From Pithys albifrons albifrons (lineage: Eukaryota > Chordata > Aves > Passeriformes > Thamnophilidae), in the NCBI RefSeq assembly GCF_047495875.1, contig NC_092462.1, positions 26,738,523 to 26,802,522 on the forward strand: DNA of 64,000 nucleotides. The letters run 5' to 3'. Each line of letters opens with the position of its first letter. The first letter of the stretch is position 1. The translations under genes and the position numbers were made by a program. Positions 1 through 14,599 of this stretch are shown one piece after another. Below the pieces are notes generated by a model. The model was not told the DNA's origin, did no database searches, and saw nothing but the letters and a program-made list of their open reading frames with translations.

Positions 1-2472
1 TCATCCTGCATGGGCAGTGATCAAACCCTCTGCAAAGGTAACTAACTGGGTTTAAATGGGTTTAGTTTCATTTGGTGCATGATTGGCTTACACAAAAAAT
101 TTCCATTAATTATATTGTAAATTCCCTGGCAAGCTGAGCACGTTACCCTGAAGACAGTCATCAGAGGAGGTAACCAATGTACCATGAAACATAAAAAAAA
201 GTCAGAGGCTTCACAGTACTTACTACTTGTGAATTACACAAGTCAAAAAAGGAGATGCTGGTGTAGCACACATTCATAATAGGCAAAGGGAAAACCAACA
301 ACACTGGTCAAATTACCCAAGTTAGACCTATATACTTAAAAAGCAGGTCCATTACTACAACATGCATTGCCTAAAGAATTGGGGAAGTTTCAGCTAGCCC
401 AGAGGATGCTATTCACCACCTCCTCCTCTCCACTGCTAATGGTATTGAATTCTGTTTCTGTAATCAGATACAGAATTCAGTCTCAGCTGTTGCTGCAGAT
501 ACAGCTTTCTGATGCCCTTATATATGAATTCCTTAAGTTGGATATTTTCTTCCTTTTATCTGCACCTGAGTTACTAAATCCACAAAGTAGCCATAACTAT
601 GATTTGTATGATTCAGTAGGGACTCCAGTGCCTTCCAGTACAGGGGGTGTATCTTGGCAAAGTGGACACAACACACTCTGTGTAGCAGATATTCCACTGC
701 AGTCCTTGCAGGTTCCACCTACAACATAACTCTAAAAAAACCTGCATCTTCTAATTCGTTTTTTTAACACTTCCAGTCCAGGGATTGAAAACCACACTTG
801 CTTAACCACTTCCTAGTTCTTACATCTCCCCAGCATTTTGCCAAGATTTCTGCATTGTTATTCCCTTGTATTGATACCCCTTCATTTGTTTTCATGTGTT
901 CAAACCCCTGGGTCTCTTCTTGCAAACTTCTCCAACACTCATAATTCCATATTCTTATCTTCAGCTATGTAATAGTGTTTCCAACATTGCTCTTCCATGT
1001 TTGTTACTGCATCCCCCTCGAATACCTCCATAAAATTTCCTCTCCTGTTTTTTGAATCTAACGTCACAGTTGTGAATGTGAATGTAAAAACACAAGTTCT
1101 TCTGAAGATAAGGCCACTTAGTGCAAGCAGAACAGTACACACTCTGACTTATGCCATCTGAATGCAGCATACTCTCCAAAGCCACAGGCACTGCTCCACT
1201 CTCCTCCCCTGCCCTCTCCTCACATTCCCCACGAAGTTCTGTAGCTCAGAACCAGCCAAAATATGTAGCCAGGCATGGCCTCTCAGAGATAGTAAATTTT
1301 CTTAGAAGTTGTAAGGAAATTTTTACATTATTGAGAACCTTTAGTCCATGTATTAATTAGCTGAGAAAAAAGCATAGCATGCTCTTCACACTGTTACCCT
1401 CTCCTTTCTTTGTTTCTTTAAATAGTTTGCCAATTCTTCTTATTGAGTTTCAACTGAAATCATATTTAAAGTTGTTCAGTTTCAGGCCACTGTCTTTATG
1501 AAGTGCAGTTGTATCACCAAGCATAACAGGACACCCTGCTAGTTAACACTGGTAGCACCAACATCAAAATCAGCTGTTAAACCATGTTGTGACTTCAGAT
1601 AATACTGTTGACTAAAAAAAGTAAAATTCAATTATATCAAATTATATGAAACAAAACAGTAGAACAAAATAAAGTTGTACATTCAAAATATTTAACATAG
1701 TTAACAGAAAAAAAATAATCCATGGAACAGACTGTCATGAAAAAATGATAAACATGTAACCGAAGAGAGCCACTATATCATCCGAGCAATGTAACCAAGC
1801 ATTTTCTAATGAAGCACAGATGTAAAAAAGAGGGAAGTAGCACAGCCAATCTATCTTAACTTTCACCCCTCTAATTCTCCATTTTTCTGTTAAAACACAC
1901 ATGATATTTAGAAATTAGAAGAATCTTTACATTTCCTAAGCTAAACCATGTTCTAACTCTCTGGATATAATTACAAGGTGACAATATTGTTATTATAGAA
2001 AATATTAAATACATACATGTCAGGAAAAAGAGCCAATACATGCATACATTGTATTTGTTTATAATTCCCTAAATAGTAGCTACATTTTACATGAAATTTA
2101 GAAGGACATTTATCAGAAACCCATTGGCCCTCTGCATAGTGGAAGCCCATGCATGGCGTGAGCACATTGCTGGGGAAACTAAAGAGCTTGGTTAGAAAGC
2201 CAGCTTTTACACAGCAGAGCAAGATCCCAAAGACACCTGCTTCACCCATAATAGAAATTGTGTATTTTAGTGCATTACTATTGCATTACTCAAATCTTCC
2301 CAGACGCTATCTAGTCATGTTCAGTATTACTGTCCTGCAGACACTTACTTCAACATGCAGGGTAAATGCAGCTAATAAGCATCATTAGCTCAGACAGTGT
2401 ATTTAATTTAGTTTTGCACTAAAGACCAATTGCCTATTCAGCGGAGGGGAAGTGTAACATTTTTTTTAAGAT
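1..2472 (-). other. COL25A1: COL25A1 intron (partial), downstream of the last visible exon
   Basis: AT-rich intronic DNA after the GDQGDQGPR exon. Short ORFs on both strands have no recognisable domains and look like chance. I see no mobile element here that I can name. Splice-site-bounded Gly-X-Y segments were looked for and not found. Confidence 0.6.
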
Positions 2473-2478
2473 GCTTAC

Positions 2479-2505
2479 CCGAGGGCCCTGATCACCTTGA
2501 TCTCC
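2479..2505 (-). CDS. COL25A1: COL25A1 exon (27 nt) encoding GDQGDQGPR
   Basis: Minus-strand exon encoding GDQGDQGPR in phase 0. The acceptor is CTTTGCAG (AG at 2506-2507) and the donor is GTAAGC (2473-2478). Human has GEQGDQGPR, which closes the first short collagenous domain before a non-collagenous segment beginning MVFPKINHG (from memory). I searched 1-2470 by eye on the minus strand for that segment and did not find it, so the next exon lies outside the window. This is the most 3' coding exon visible here. Confidence 0.94.
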
Positions 2506-2670
2506 CTGCAAAGTGGAAAGATGAGATGATAGGTTTAACACAACATCTGTGTGCTACCCAGCTCTCTTACATAATCTAACATTACACTGCATCAATACAA
2601 ACGGTCTCTTCAGTTCATGCTTGGAAGGCTTTCCATTCACCTTGTAAGAACCACACATATATCAACTCAC
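2506..2670 (-). other. COL25A1: COL25A1 short intron (165 bp)
   Basis: Bounded by GTGAGT at its 5' end (minus strand) and TTTGCAG at its 3' end. It is more than ten times shorter than every other complete intron in the window (2.1 to 25.7 kb). No element is recognisable inside. Confidence 0.9.
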
Positions 2671-2697
2671 CTTCTCACCTTTCGGACCAGGAGGGCC
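2671..2697 (-). CDS. COL25A1: COL25A1 exon (27 nt) encoding GPPGPKGEK
   Basis: Minus-strand exon encoding GPPGPKGEK in phase 0. The acceptor is TTTCTTTCAG (AG at 2698-2699) and the donor is GTGAGT (2665-2670). Human has GPPGPKGDK here from memory, a conservative Asp/Glu difference. The KGEK/KGDK motif is typical of stabilising Lys-Gly-Glu/Asp salt bridges in collagen helices. It is separated from the next exon by only 165 bp, the one short intron in the window. Confidence 0.95.
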
Positions 2698-5600
2698 CTG
2701 AAAGAAACAAAAGCAAAGATGAGTTACTGATAAAATCCTGGGGCATAACAAGAAATAGCTCTGTGCCAACTTGCAGTTTCTTCCCAACAATGTATTTCCT
2801 TATAATTTTTCACTCCAAATGCCAGGGCTATTCCAGAGATGGCTTCTTCACTGTACTAATAATAAGCACTAGGCAAACAGTTTGCTAACCCCATGCATTG
2901 ACTCAGACTACTTGGACAAGCAAAACTATGCCTGAAATGGCAAAATTTCTATTGATTTTAGTTAGGGACAATAGCTTATCTCCAATCAGATAAGAAAATT
3001 TTCTAAGACTATAAAACTTCTTTGCAGGACTGCTAGTAAATTCAGAGACATATAAATCTGTCATGTATTTTGGCACCCTCCTTATCTTAGATTGCCAAAT
3101 CAAAATAGATTAGGAAATCTACAAGTAGGGTTTTCATTCCTTTCTTTGGCAATCCTGAAGTTAATGTTTAGACTCAAGCCCACTGTTTTAGGCAAAATGA
3201 GCTCTTGGATAATACAATTTTGCAGAATTATCACTTGTTACTTACCATCCAACAAACAGTAAGGTGACAGGATCACAAAACACTGAGGTTCTTTCCTGTT
3301 CCATTTTTATTAAGCACCTTCCAGAAAGCTACTAGCAGGTTTCTAAAACACTAGGTTTTCAGGGCAGTCTCTTATGAATAAAAATGCTATCAGTCTGCAA
3401 AGATGTGGCTGCTTACAATGTACAGAATCTACCTCCAGCTTTCTGAAAGATATTCAGGTGTTTCATTACAAAGAAGGACCTGAGATACACATGAAACCAG
3501 CTGGAAACAGAGAAGGAGGCATGCAAGGTAGCAGGGTCCACTGTTATAACACAGAGTGTGTAAGTGTGTGTGTGTGTATGCGTGTATGCATGCAGAACAA
3601 GAAAAGGTCACCAACAACACTAGTAAAAACTCATGTGGTTCACATAAATGCAGGAGAAGGGAGGTCAGTCTGCTGTGTATTAAAGATGTGATCAACCACA
3701 GGCAAGTCTTTGAGAATCGTTATTGTAGTCAATTTTCTGCTTAGTTTTAAGGGCTTCTGATGCATGCCAGAGAAGAGCATCTGCTGCTAAATCTTTCAAG
3801 GAGTTAAAGCATATGCCTCCCCTTCCACAGCCTGCCATCTTCTGTCTGCTTCAGAGGACGTAGAAACAAGCCTGCCTCCTGACATCCCCAGTCTCTTTCA
3901 GGAAGGACAGTGCTTGCTGCTAAGTGAGTGGAAACTATCTGCTCAATTAACTATGACCCCTGCGCACTTTGTGTTGCCCTGCAAGTACTTAACCTCTTTA
4001 AAGACAAATTAAACAGAACAATTTAATTAATAGATACAACCTTGCTTCACCTTTAAGGTCTCTCCAACTATTTTTTCTTATACTTTAGCCCCCTGTAACC
4101 CCTCTCCAGTTCACATATTCACAAAAATACATACTGAAAACAACATGCAGCACTATCTACTTTTAGCTGCAGAATCCACATATATGTACTTTGATATATT
4201 ACAGCAAATTTTCAGCAGGTCTGCTTTAAACATACATACCATCGAACGTACAAATTTGCTAACTCATACCACCAATACCACAGTAACTGCATGATGGAAG
4301 AATTAAAATCAGGCAATGCTGGCTATTATTGCTTTTTTCACAGTGCAGATTGAGCGCAAGCAAAGGGCTGCGCTCATGTGTTCCATCTCCTTGAATTATC
4401 AAGCCATTACTGGGTCTGAATATCTTATTGGCTGCAAACTGCAAATAGCATGACCCCTATCTGCTACAGTCAGAATCCTGTTTCTTGGGCCTTAGGCATG
4501 AAATTATAGATAACATTACATGAGTGAGACTGTAGATGGATGTTGACTTGTGGGAGTTGCTGCTGCCTTCATTGAGATGCTCAATGCCACTCTAATGCCC
4601 AGAGGTGGCCCTGCTTCTGGTCGGCTTTGGCTCAGAACTTCCTGAGGCGTGCTTGCTACAGTTCTGCCTGTTGGTAGAAACTAAGATGGCAGAGATCACA
4701 TCAGCTGCCTTAATTAATCTGGCTTAGTGGAACAGAAACGAGTCAGACTGTGCTCACATGAGGGGTTGAGCCAGCAGACCTGTGAGGCTACTAGACTGTC
4801 TCCCTCATACAACTGCTGGCAAAATGCTCAGCCATCTCCAGCTGCAGAAGTGGCCCCTCCATATTTTCCTCTATTAATAGTCGCCTGAAAGTACAATCCA
4901 CACCCAAACATTCTTTTTAATAGGACTGAATCATATCTCTCAACAAAATTTCGTTGTCCTTTTACTGTGCAGAGTTTTTTGGAAACTACCTGTCCACATC
5001 ATATTTAGAATTCCAGTTTGTCTTTCATTGCTTGGTGTTTGCTCTCCCTGAGTGCCACATGCCCTTCCTTCTATCAAGTCATCCTTCCAGCACACAGTTT
5101 TCCCATAAAAAGTATTAATAAATATCTGACAATTTTCATGTACCAGGAGTTAAAAACAGCTTTTCAAAAGGCCACAAGAGCATTTCTGGTGTGAAATGGT
5201 GTGAAATCACTTTTCTTGTATTTGCAATTCTTTTGTTTTCCACAAGAGTCTTGAAAAACAAACAAACAATTGCAAACAAAAATAACTTTTCTGCATGCAA
5301 GTGAAGAGAACCAGTGGGGTTTCTTCTGAAGCAAATTAATGCAATACTTTAGTGACTTGTTCACCCATCTCTGGCTTTTCCCCCATTGTTTCAATTGTCC
5401 TCCATCGGTTTGCATCTTTAAACAGAAAATTCCCATCTTCAACATCTTCTTTCCATTTGTGATGAAAAATTCTCCCAAGGCTTTTACTGCAGAATTTATT
5501 AGTGTGTGTACACTGAGCAGAGGCAGGGAAAAAGAAAAATCGGAGGGAAGTTGGGTTTGCGGGGGTGGGGTGTGATTAGGAGACAGATTTGTTTAAAGAA

Positions 5601-8600
5601 GGGCAAGGTTTCTTCTGTTTAAGGGTATAGACACACAGAACAGTGAGCAAAATAACACTAGTACTGTAGGCCACAGCATAGACATGCTGCTTTTTTCCCA
5701 GGGAGACTTCTGTGCTTTCGTTTATGAGATGGCAGAGATCAAGCCACTTGCTGCTGAACAAATGTGAAAGCATTTTGTGTGAGTTATATGAAACTTCTGA
5801 GGTCAGAGCATTTCTGAAATAACTTTACAGTGTTTTCACTGGAAACACAGGCTCTTTTCTCAAAGTGTAATTATCTACTCCAGACTACTATACATTTCCA
5901 AGGAGAGTTTGTAGCCTGTTTCACATAAGCAAGGCCTTGTAAATCTCAAACACATGCAAAATCTGCATTTATAATTAGGCGACAAATACTACTGTTTTTA
6001 AAACAAGGTATTCTAAAGCAGACTGAAAGGCCTTCAGTCACCTGCCAGCCAAAACAAAGCTGAAATCAGGTTCAAATTCATTCAACAGCCACATTCAGGA
6101 TTACTGACAGGTGAACCTTTTTTTTTGGCTATCAAAATCCCATTTCCATTCTCTGATGAAATTTTACAGTAGTATATGTCAAACAACAGAAGGGCAAGAG
6201 AACACAGTACTGGAAAACATGAGACTGATCCCTGCAGTCTTTATTTGGACAATATTCCCTTAGGGTTAGCTGTGTGTAATCAGCATGACTTTTTCCTACA
6301 GCTGGAATTTTATAATTCATCCCCTGAAACATGTTAATTTTGTATTTCACCCCTGAGGCCATTGCCACCTTTATAGTTACATTCAGAGTACCTCTTAAAA
6401 AGCCAGTACTTGACTTATATTGGTTTTACATTCATAGTTATGAAAATTCTCTTTTAGATATATTCTTTCCACATTCCTCTTGCTACAGATCTTCCTTTAA
6501 CCATAATACAGCTAGTTCTACTGTAAACTCACCCAAAAGGCTCCCAGCATTGTATACTGATATAGTAGAACTGAAAATAATACGGGATTCTCAGTAATGG
6601 GTTCAAAGAAACAGCAGTGTTGTCGGTTCTGTAAAAAGCTCCAGTCAGGACAGGGGAATCCAGATTTTTTGTGACTGTTAGACAGTCCATATGATGACAC
6701 TGTAAAAAGGACCTGTCAGTGTCCAGCACAAGCTGGTGACAGTCAACCAAACAATCAAAATCAGCTGGACAGTGACAGTCCTAGGTCCCAGTGAGATCAT
6801 CCTCAGATGTCAAACTCAGCAGCTCCCATCAGACAGAACTACTACAGAAGATACAAGTAATGTTTCAGAGACAGTCACTGCTTTCCTACATTTCAACCAC
6901 GACAACCACAGGCTAAGGCAACCTGGCAGCTAGAGAACTGAATGGAGTTTACAAGATTCAGTCTTCATTTTCTTTGGGATCAAAGTGCATACAAGACATT
7001 CATCCTTACTAGCAGTTACAGCATCCACAATAAAAGTATGACTGGCAGCAAAAGGGAACAGCAGCCTTGCAGAGATGAGCAGAAAAGCAAACCAGATCGT
7101 TCAATGTCATCTGGACAAAGACAAGAAGGAAGTCAATTTGCCAACTTAATTATACTTGCACAACTAAATGGCATGCCACTTATTGCCTAAGTTCATTCAA
7201 TTATTTTGAGGGTAAACAGTGGCTTCAGCACATAACAAAATAATCAGATACAAAAGTCAAATTTCTTCTTTGAAATTGGACTCGGGACTTCCACCAATTA
7301 CAAGAACCTGTCTGAACAACAGTCCCCAGCCTAACCTGTAATTGCTGCAAAATATTAGGATCAGATATGCTGAATCCTAAGAGGTTATGCAGCACACTAT
7401 AAAGCACAGTTGTGTTTCATAACCATTTCAAAGTTCCACGCTCATTTCAGTCTTGCGCCCACTATGCAAGCCCTGAGCTACTGAGCAATGTGGGTTTGGC
7501 ATCTGCTGAGCTTGGCCATGTTCTCAGCCAGCATTTACATACGCTCATTTACAATGCCAACATTTCACCTTGCATCAATTTTACAAGTGCTCACAAGAAT
7601 TTCCAGTGAATCTGAACAGCTTCTACTGCTGAAGTCCCTTCCTTTTTACATGTTGTATTCTCCCCCTGCGATATGACTGATTTATGGTGAAAACTTTAAA
7701 GAAAAAAGACAACCACCACTCAGAAGACTCTTACCAATCTTTCATTTGCTCCCTTTACATTCTAAAGGTTTTGTTAAAAATATCCTACAGCAGAGTAAAG
7801 GAAACCTGAATATTTTAATAACACAATAATGGTGACTGACTAAAAAAACATAATGTAAATGATCTAATCTGAGAAACATAAAACTGATAGATATAGCAAT
7901 CTAGACAAACAGCTCAGTTAACATTCACAACAATTCACAGAATTTTAAGTGACTCCTGCTGTAAATCTATACAACTGTATTCAGAAGTCAGTGATTTATA
8001 CCAATATATAAATCAGGCAATTTCATAAACGGCAGGCAGGAGAACACAATCTACCCAAAATGTGTCACAAAAGCATTTAGTCTGTAATTTAGACATTCAT
8101 TTCTAATGCAATGCTCTTGCTGAGATCAGGATGGGGTGCTTTTTTAGTGTTGCTCACAAAAATCATGAGATCACCTCACAAGCTGCAAAAGGGTCACTGC
8201 TAACTGACTGATTCAGTACCCAGGAAGAAGCATAAGGATCAATGTCCAAAGCAAGAACCTGCTAGAGGAGGTCTCCTCCTCCTTTCTCTGACATACTTTC
8301 CTCTTTGATTAATCACTAAGATTGTCATCTCCTCACCCTTTCTCCCAACCCCTTTTCTACAGACGAAGATAATGTTTTTCTTTGAAAATCTACAGAACTC
8401 AACACAAATAGTCCTATAAAGATTCTGTGGTAGGGAGAGTGTGTAACTATGTACGCATTGCCTTAGCATGAAGAAACAAGGATTGGCTTTACTATTTCCA
8501 CAAATTAATTTAAGCAAATACTATGATATAAATCTGTTAAGTTTCTGTGAATCAAGTAGCTGCTGTACATGCCAGTAAGACCAACCATATGCTGATAGGA

Positions 8601-8929
8601 CAAAAAGACACATTATTAAAGATAAGAAAATGATTTCTGGTAACAACTCATGTTTGCTCTACATAATCAAAATCCACAAAACAGACAGAACTAGGAGCTT
8701 TTTTTACTCTTATTGTTACATTTGTTATTTCCATAGCAGTCAATCTATGATTTTTAAGAATGTTTTTAATGACAGTACAACAGAATACCAGTGTTATATA
8801 AAACATTCCAAAAATGAGACATGTTTTTGATACAGACTGGTTCAGGCTTCCTAGTCTTCCACCAATCCTCCAGCAGATCCCTGTCTCATTACATGTTCAC
8901 CTGAGACTTGAAAAAACATCACATGCCAT

Positions 8930-9280
8930 CTTAGAATCATCAGGTAGTTTGGGATGGAAGGTTTAAAGGTCATCTAGACCACCTCCCCACCTTCTACAAA
9001 GAGGAGGAACATCTTCTATTAGATCAGCTTGCTCAGACCCCTGTCCAACCTGAGCTGGAGTGTTTCCAGGGATCGGGCATCCACCACCCTCTGGGCAATG
9101 TGTGACAGTGTTTCACCACCCTCATTGCAACAAATTTCTTCCTCCTATTTAGTGTGAATCTACCCTCTTTTAGTTCAAAACCAGTAGTCCTTGTCCTACC
9201 TTAACACTCCCTGCTAAAAGTTATAGTACAACCAAGATCAACACCTCATTCTCCAGCACCTTGTGTAGGCTGTTCTGCAC
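8930..9280 (-). mobile_element. CR1 LINE 3' fragment (minus orientation)
   Basis: On the plus strand it opens at about 8932 with a decayed reverse complement of the CR1 terminal TGATTCTA motif. It continues through the usual reversed 3' region: GGGATGGAAGG, then 'ccaccaccctctgggcaatgtg', then 'acaaatttcttcctcctatttag'. This is the ORF2 C-terminus plus short 3'UTR of a 5'-truncated CR1. It is in the same orientation as COL25A1. Many mismatches to typical CR1 suggest an old copy. The right edge is uncertain by several tens of bases. Confidence 0.88.
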
Positions 9281-12200
9281 TCCTTTGCCTTCATGGAGCC
9301 TCCCCCTACTTCTTCCTTCTCTTTATTTTGCAGCATTGAGAGTAGACACTTGGAGTCCCACTCCATCCTGTAACAGACTACTATGCAGAAAAAAAAATTA
9401 TTTATCCCCACTCCAATAGAAATATACACATACATATGTGTGTATGTGTCTTCACAAGGGTGTCTACATATGTGAACATGCTGGTGGTGGAATTTAAAAA
9501 TAATTAACTGCATTTCTGTATCAGAATTAATTCAGTAGTTGAGCGATTGTCACAAGGGACAGAAAAGTTAATAGGTGGCATGGTAGGCATGGAATAGACA
9601 AAAATGAGTGTGCTATCAGTAGATGGAAGTATTTATTGTAAGTCATGACATTAATTGATAAGATTTAATAATAAAAGTGTAGTTCATTGATAAATATTCA
9701 CTGCCGTCAACAAAAATGATACTACAGAAATTAAAGGGGCAATGAATTAAGCATCTATTAAAAAGAATGGTGAACAGGAAGACAAAGTAGAATGAAAGGC
9801 TGCTTTCAAACTTTACAATAAAAAGAACTAGAGATTTTTGAATGTAGATTGCTTCATTTTTCCTCAGAAGAACTGCATTCTTTCTGTGTCAAACTACTGA
9901 AGCAGAAAAAAGTTACAGCTCTGAATTGGTTTTGTTGCTACAGATTTCATGCCTTTTATTTTGCATTGAACATTGAAGTACATATGAAATGAAGGAGAAA
10001 AAATAACTAGCGTTGCTTAACCTCTTAATTATCTCTGTTTACTAAAATAACAAGGACATAGTACCACTCTAGAGGAATTTTCTGCACTCATCAATGCGAA
10101 CTGCACCTATGAGCAGCCAATAGGCAGACTGTGCAAATACAAAGCTATTTTGCTCAAAAATACTTGTATACTTCTGGCACCCTGGTCTAAGAACATACAA
10201 TAAGTACTGAAGCCTTGAACGCAATTAAAACATTCTACTTTATGGAAGCAATTAATATGCTCCAAAACCAAATAAGAATTTGGGAAAAATATTTACCCCT
10301 CTTCCCCTAGCTCAAAAAAAGAAAAGAAAGAAAAATACATAAAAGGAAGACCAATATAGCCCAGTGGAATTTAGGGCTTATAAAACTGCAGGGATTATGA
10401 AAATACATTCTGGCTTTCTTTCCCAAAACAACAGAAATTGAAAAGAAAAAAAATATATGTTCTGCCAATCAAAGTCATTAAATCCTTTTTCACAATTTTT
10501 GAGATAAAAAAGTCACCATTAAATTCTTTTTATACTTCCTTTGGTAGATTTTTATCTATAGGCCAGCTCTCTCATTTATTCCTAGAAGCTTAGTAAGAAA
10601 ACAGCTCCTCACTGGGAGTTAGCAACTTCCTGTTATTTTCAAAAACAGTGGTTCATATTCTAATGCTTCAGCTATTTTTTTACCTAAAACTTGAACAGTG
10701 GCTCTGTAATTCAAACACCCTTGGTGCTACCCTGATTGCTTACTGGCCTGGTAGATAATTCAGTTGAAATGACAGTACCCTTTGCTCATTTGATCTTTTT
10801 TGTTTGACTTAAAAGAAACTTTTTGATGAGGATGGCAGGCTGAACTTCAAGCATTTTGAAGAAAACAGACAAGGGATGAAAGAAAAGGAAGGGGAGCAGT
10901 TCCAGAGCAACTGGGATTTGTCACTGCCAGTCACTACCTACAAGAGAAGTACCTATGGTCATTGAAATACATCTTCCAAGCTCCCTAGCCTTTTGAATAC
11001 TTCACCTTTACTGTCTCCATTACTACTGCATAATGCAGCAGCATACAAACATCTACCAGGCAGATCCTCCTTGGACCAGCAGTTGGGTCTAGGAGATTTA
11101 TGTACCTCATTAACAGGTGCTGCATAGGGTCCAGCTCTACATAAAATCATAACTACACAGAAAGAGATGACTGAAATACAAAAAAACCCCTCTTTGTTCA
11201 TCTACTAGAAATAAGGTCTACTTTCAAAACAAGGCAGGTTCTTGAAGAATCTTGGCCTGTAACTGCTATCATATCAAGGCATATTTACATTGAGGTAATA
11301 AAGGCTAAACTTGTGCAAACAAGCAAACCTGCACAGCTCACATACAAACAAGGTTTTGCAGCTAACATGCAATTGCTGTATTTCAACACTGAATTTATTT
11401 TCACCGAAAGGATTTTAACACAGACTTTGAAATAGGGTGAATTCCATTCCTCCATTTACTGTGGTGAATCCACGCTTGTTTCAGTAGCAATGCCCTGAGT
11501 TTCACTCAGTATTTCAAAGGCAAAGCATACTGTACATACATTGTATTTTCTTTTCCAAACTTTGCTTCTCAGTACAGGAGATATTTGCTCATTCATGGTA
11601 ATAGACTGTCAAAAAAAGATTTAGATATTCTTTTAGCATTGTCTGCAAAGGCTACTATAAAATGCTACTCTGAAAGATATGGTGTGTTAGACTACTTAAT
11701 ATATGAATGGTTAAAAGAAAATGGCACTAAAATAGCAATATAAAGCCATAGTCATGTGAAAAATAGCCCATGGGATAGAAACACTTGAGACCTCCACAGA
11801 TTAAGAACAATGAAATTATTTCACAAACTGGGTAACTTTTTAAACATAAGAGTATGCTAATAATCGGGAAAAAAGTATTTCAGCAAAAACCATATATTTC
11901 TCTGAGGATTTTATTCTTCTTTCTTTCCTATACCTCCCTTCTATGTCCCGAAGTCCTTTAAATAGTTTCTGTGACGCCAGGCTCCATTGGTACCCAAAAA
12001 AGCCTTTTTGTAAGAACTGCCTGACAAATGTCATGATAAAAGCTACACTGCACAAATCCATCTGAGGTGCCCTCCAAGCACTAGGTCACTGCAAATGTCT
12101 CCTCACCATCCCAGGTACAAATCACTGCTAAAACAGGCAAAAGTCTTGACACTCTAAGTCATAACTCTAGTCTCGATGGGGATGTATTAACCCTTAATCA

Positions 12201-14587
12201 CAGATTAATTTATTCTACATCAAAGAGTATATAGAAAGAAAACCACATAAAAATAGCATATAAAATAATATTTATGTTACAATAAGACAAACAAATGCCA
12301 GCAGGAGAACTTAACCTTTCATTTATCTTCCCCAATTTCTTCATGACATACTTCATAGAGCTATTTTGAGAACTGTTCGGATTTGTGAAGTTTGAGTTGA
12401 AACACTGGATAAAGGCAAATGAATTTTTTTATCAATTACAAACATGTACATACTTTTATACACAAACATATGTAAAAATGAGATGACTGAATATATTTTT
12501 GTAACCTTTAAGGCTGGGACTTTATACAGGAAGCAATTTAAGATAACATAAAGTTTATTAAAAACAAAACTGTTTTCTCCTCAAAATTAATAGTTTGGTC
12601 TACAAAATTCAGAACATCTTCAGGGGAAATTACTCACATATGTATATGTCTACTTAAATGGATATTCATTCCTTTTGGCAAATGATCACTAGCAGACATA
12701 CTGGGCAATATAACTGGATTGTATTTCTGAAAATATGTGATTCTCCTACATGTTTCTCAGTAGCTTCCAGCTCTTGAGTGTTACTGATGAATCAGTTAAG
12801 AAGATTACTAGGAATTCTTAAGCTATTGCAGGGACAGAGAAAGCACTTTTCAAACATAGCACTCTGGATTAAAGCTCACAGACGAGATGGACACTTCCAT
12901 GCCATGGTCGTTAATAACATTACCGGTAGTACACAAAACACTCCAAGGAAAGTAATTGCTGCATTTTCTATTTTTTCTTTCTTCTCTCCTCCAAACTTGA
13001 TTCATACTTACAAGAAAGAATAACATATCACCATAGCTCTTCATCCCTTCATCAATTCAATATAAAAAAATCCGAGGCACTTTTGCTAACAAATAAAGTT
13101 GCTTGAAGTAAAATTTCAATTCACAAAAGTGTCACTTTATAATGGAAAATACAAATTTTGAAGATTCCATCTAGCAGTCTCATATCCAAATCTCTCAGGT
13201 CTCCTCTAGTTTGCAGGACTTTTAAACTTCCAGCACAAAACATCACCAAGTCTCTGGACTGATAATGGGTTTCAAGGAAACTCTGGTGTTTTGAAAACCG
13301 TGGCAAAGACTAAGGTCTCAGATATCACAGCATTATCTTTAAGTCACAATAAGCTTGAGGAAATGCACATTTTCATAACTCTTAATTTTATTTTATTTTA
13401 TTTTTTCAAAGCTAGGGAAACTCCTGGGATCTGCAACAAATTGAACTGGAATTCAAAGCTGAAATACAGCACGCAGATCAGTAAAAACAATAAGCCAGCA
13501 TGAGTTTAATATCAAATTAAAAACATGTGCAGGAGGATAGTAATATACTATATAATGTTCCTGAACACAGTGCAATACTTTGCTTTGACATAATTCCTAA
13601 TAAAACAGAGAAGACACTAGTGTATTTCTGCCATCTGTAGAATAGGAGAAAGAAAATACAAAGGTTACTTGATAAAGAAATGATTTAGGAATACAAGAAA
13701 TATTTCAGAGTCCTTAATTATATTTTGACAACCCTTTGTACATCTCATAACAGAATCACAGTACTAGGCTTGCAATTGCTTTTTGTACCCATATGTATTA
13801 TGTTAACCTAAGTGACGCTTTACCATATTAAGGCTTACAAGTAATTTTTGCTTCACAGTTTCTCACTTGCTGGTAGAAGATCTACTATTCCCTGGTGACA
13901 GTTGCCTTCTAGAACAAAGACGGAATGCTAATTTGTGATTCCCCATAACATTTATGTGAGCATATGGAAGCAGTGAATCAGACTTCATGTTTATTTTACA
14001 AAACAAACACAACTCTTTTCAGAAATTAATGTCACCACCATGAAGAAAATTTGGTAACACCCTACAATTAGAAAGCTGTCCTGCATATTTTCTTTTAGAA
14101 TTTTATGTATTAGTTTTATGTATTGTTTCATTCTAGGACTTGGTTGTTCAGAGTAAAAGAATCATAAATTGTCACTATGAGAACTATGAAATGAGGGGAT
14201 TGACTTCTAAAAGTTGTGGGCCAAACTACTTAAACTGTTTTCAAAACCCATTTTCCAAGTTTTCTTCATCTATTGCATATAGCTACTCTGAAAGGTCTTC
14301 ACGTTCAGTAAAAGAAGCTCCTTTCTCAAGAGCAGAATTTATCTTACAAGGACATCCAGAACCTATATAATGTTGCATGAAGAGCCCTTTCCACAGAATT
14401 CTGTATTCTGTGTTTGTAGAAAATCAAAACCTAGACTGAATTGTTAATTGTAAAATTAACAGAACTCAAATTTGGTACTTCTTCCAGAATCAAGCAAGAA
14501 AATCAGAAATAAACTATCAGTTCCAGACAATGGTGTGGAACATCGAAGCATCTTGCTATTTCAGCACCAGGTAGTTACTGAAATTGT

Positions 14588-14599
14588 AACTCAAAAGCA
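14588..14599. repeat. Target-site duplication, left copy, of the 5S-SINE
   Basis: AACTCAAAAGCA, identical to 14926-14937 on the other side of the element. Twelve matching bases directly abutting a 5S-like head and an ATG-repeat tail are not expected by chance. Confidence 0.92.

Noticed and set aside
1..2470. Search for the COL25A1 non-collagenous exon (MVFPKINHG in human)
   Set aside because: No matching minus-strand segment with splice sites was seen, so it probably lies outside the window.
3556..3595. GT-rich microsatellite
   Set aside because: Short and interrupted; too ordinary to report as a finding.
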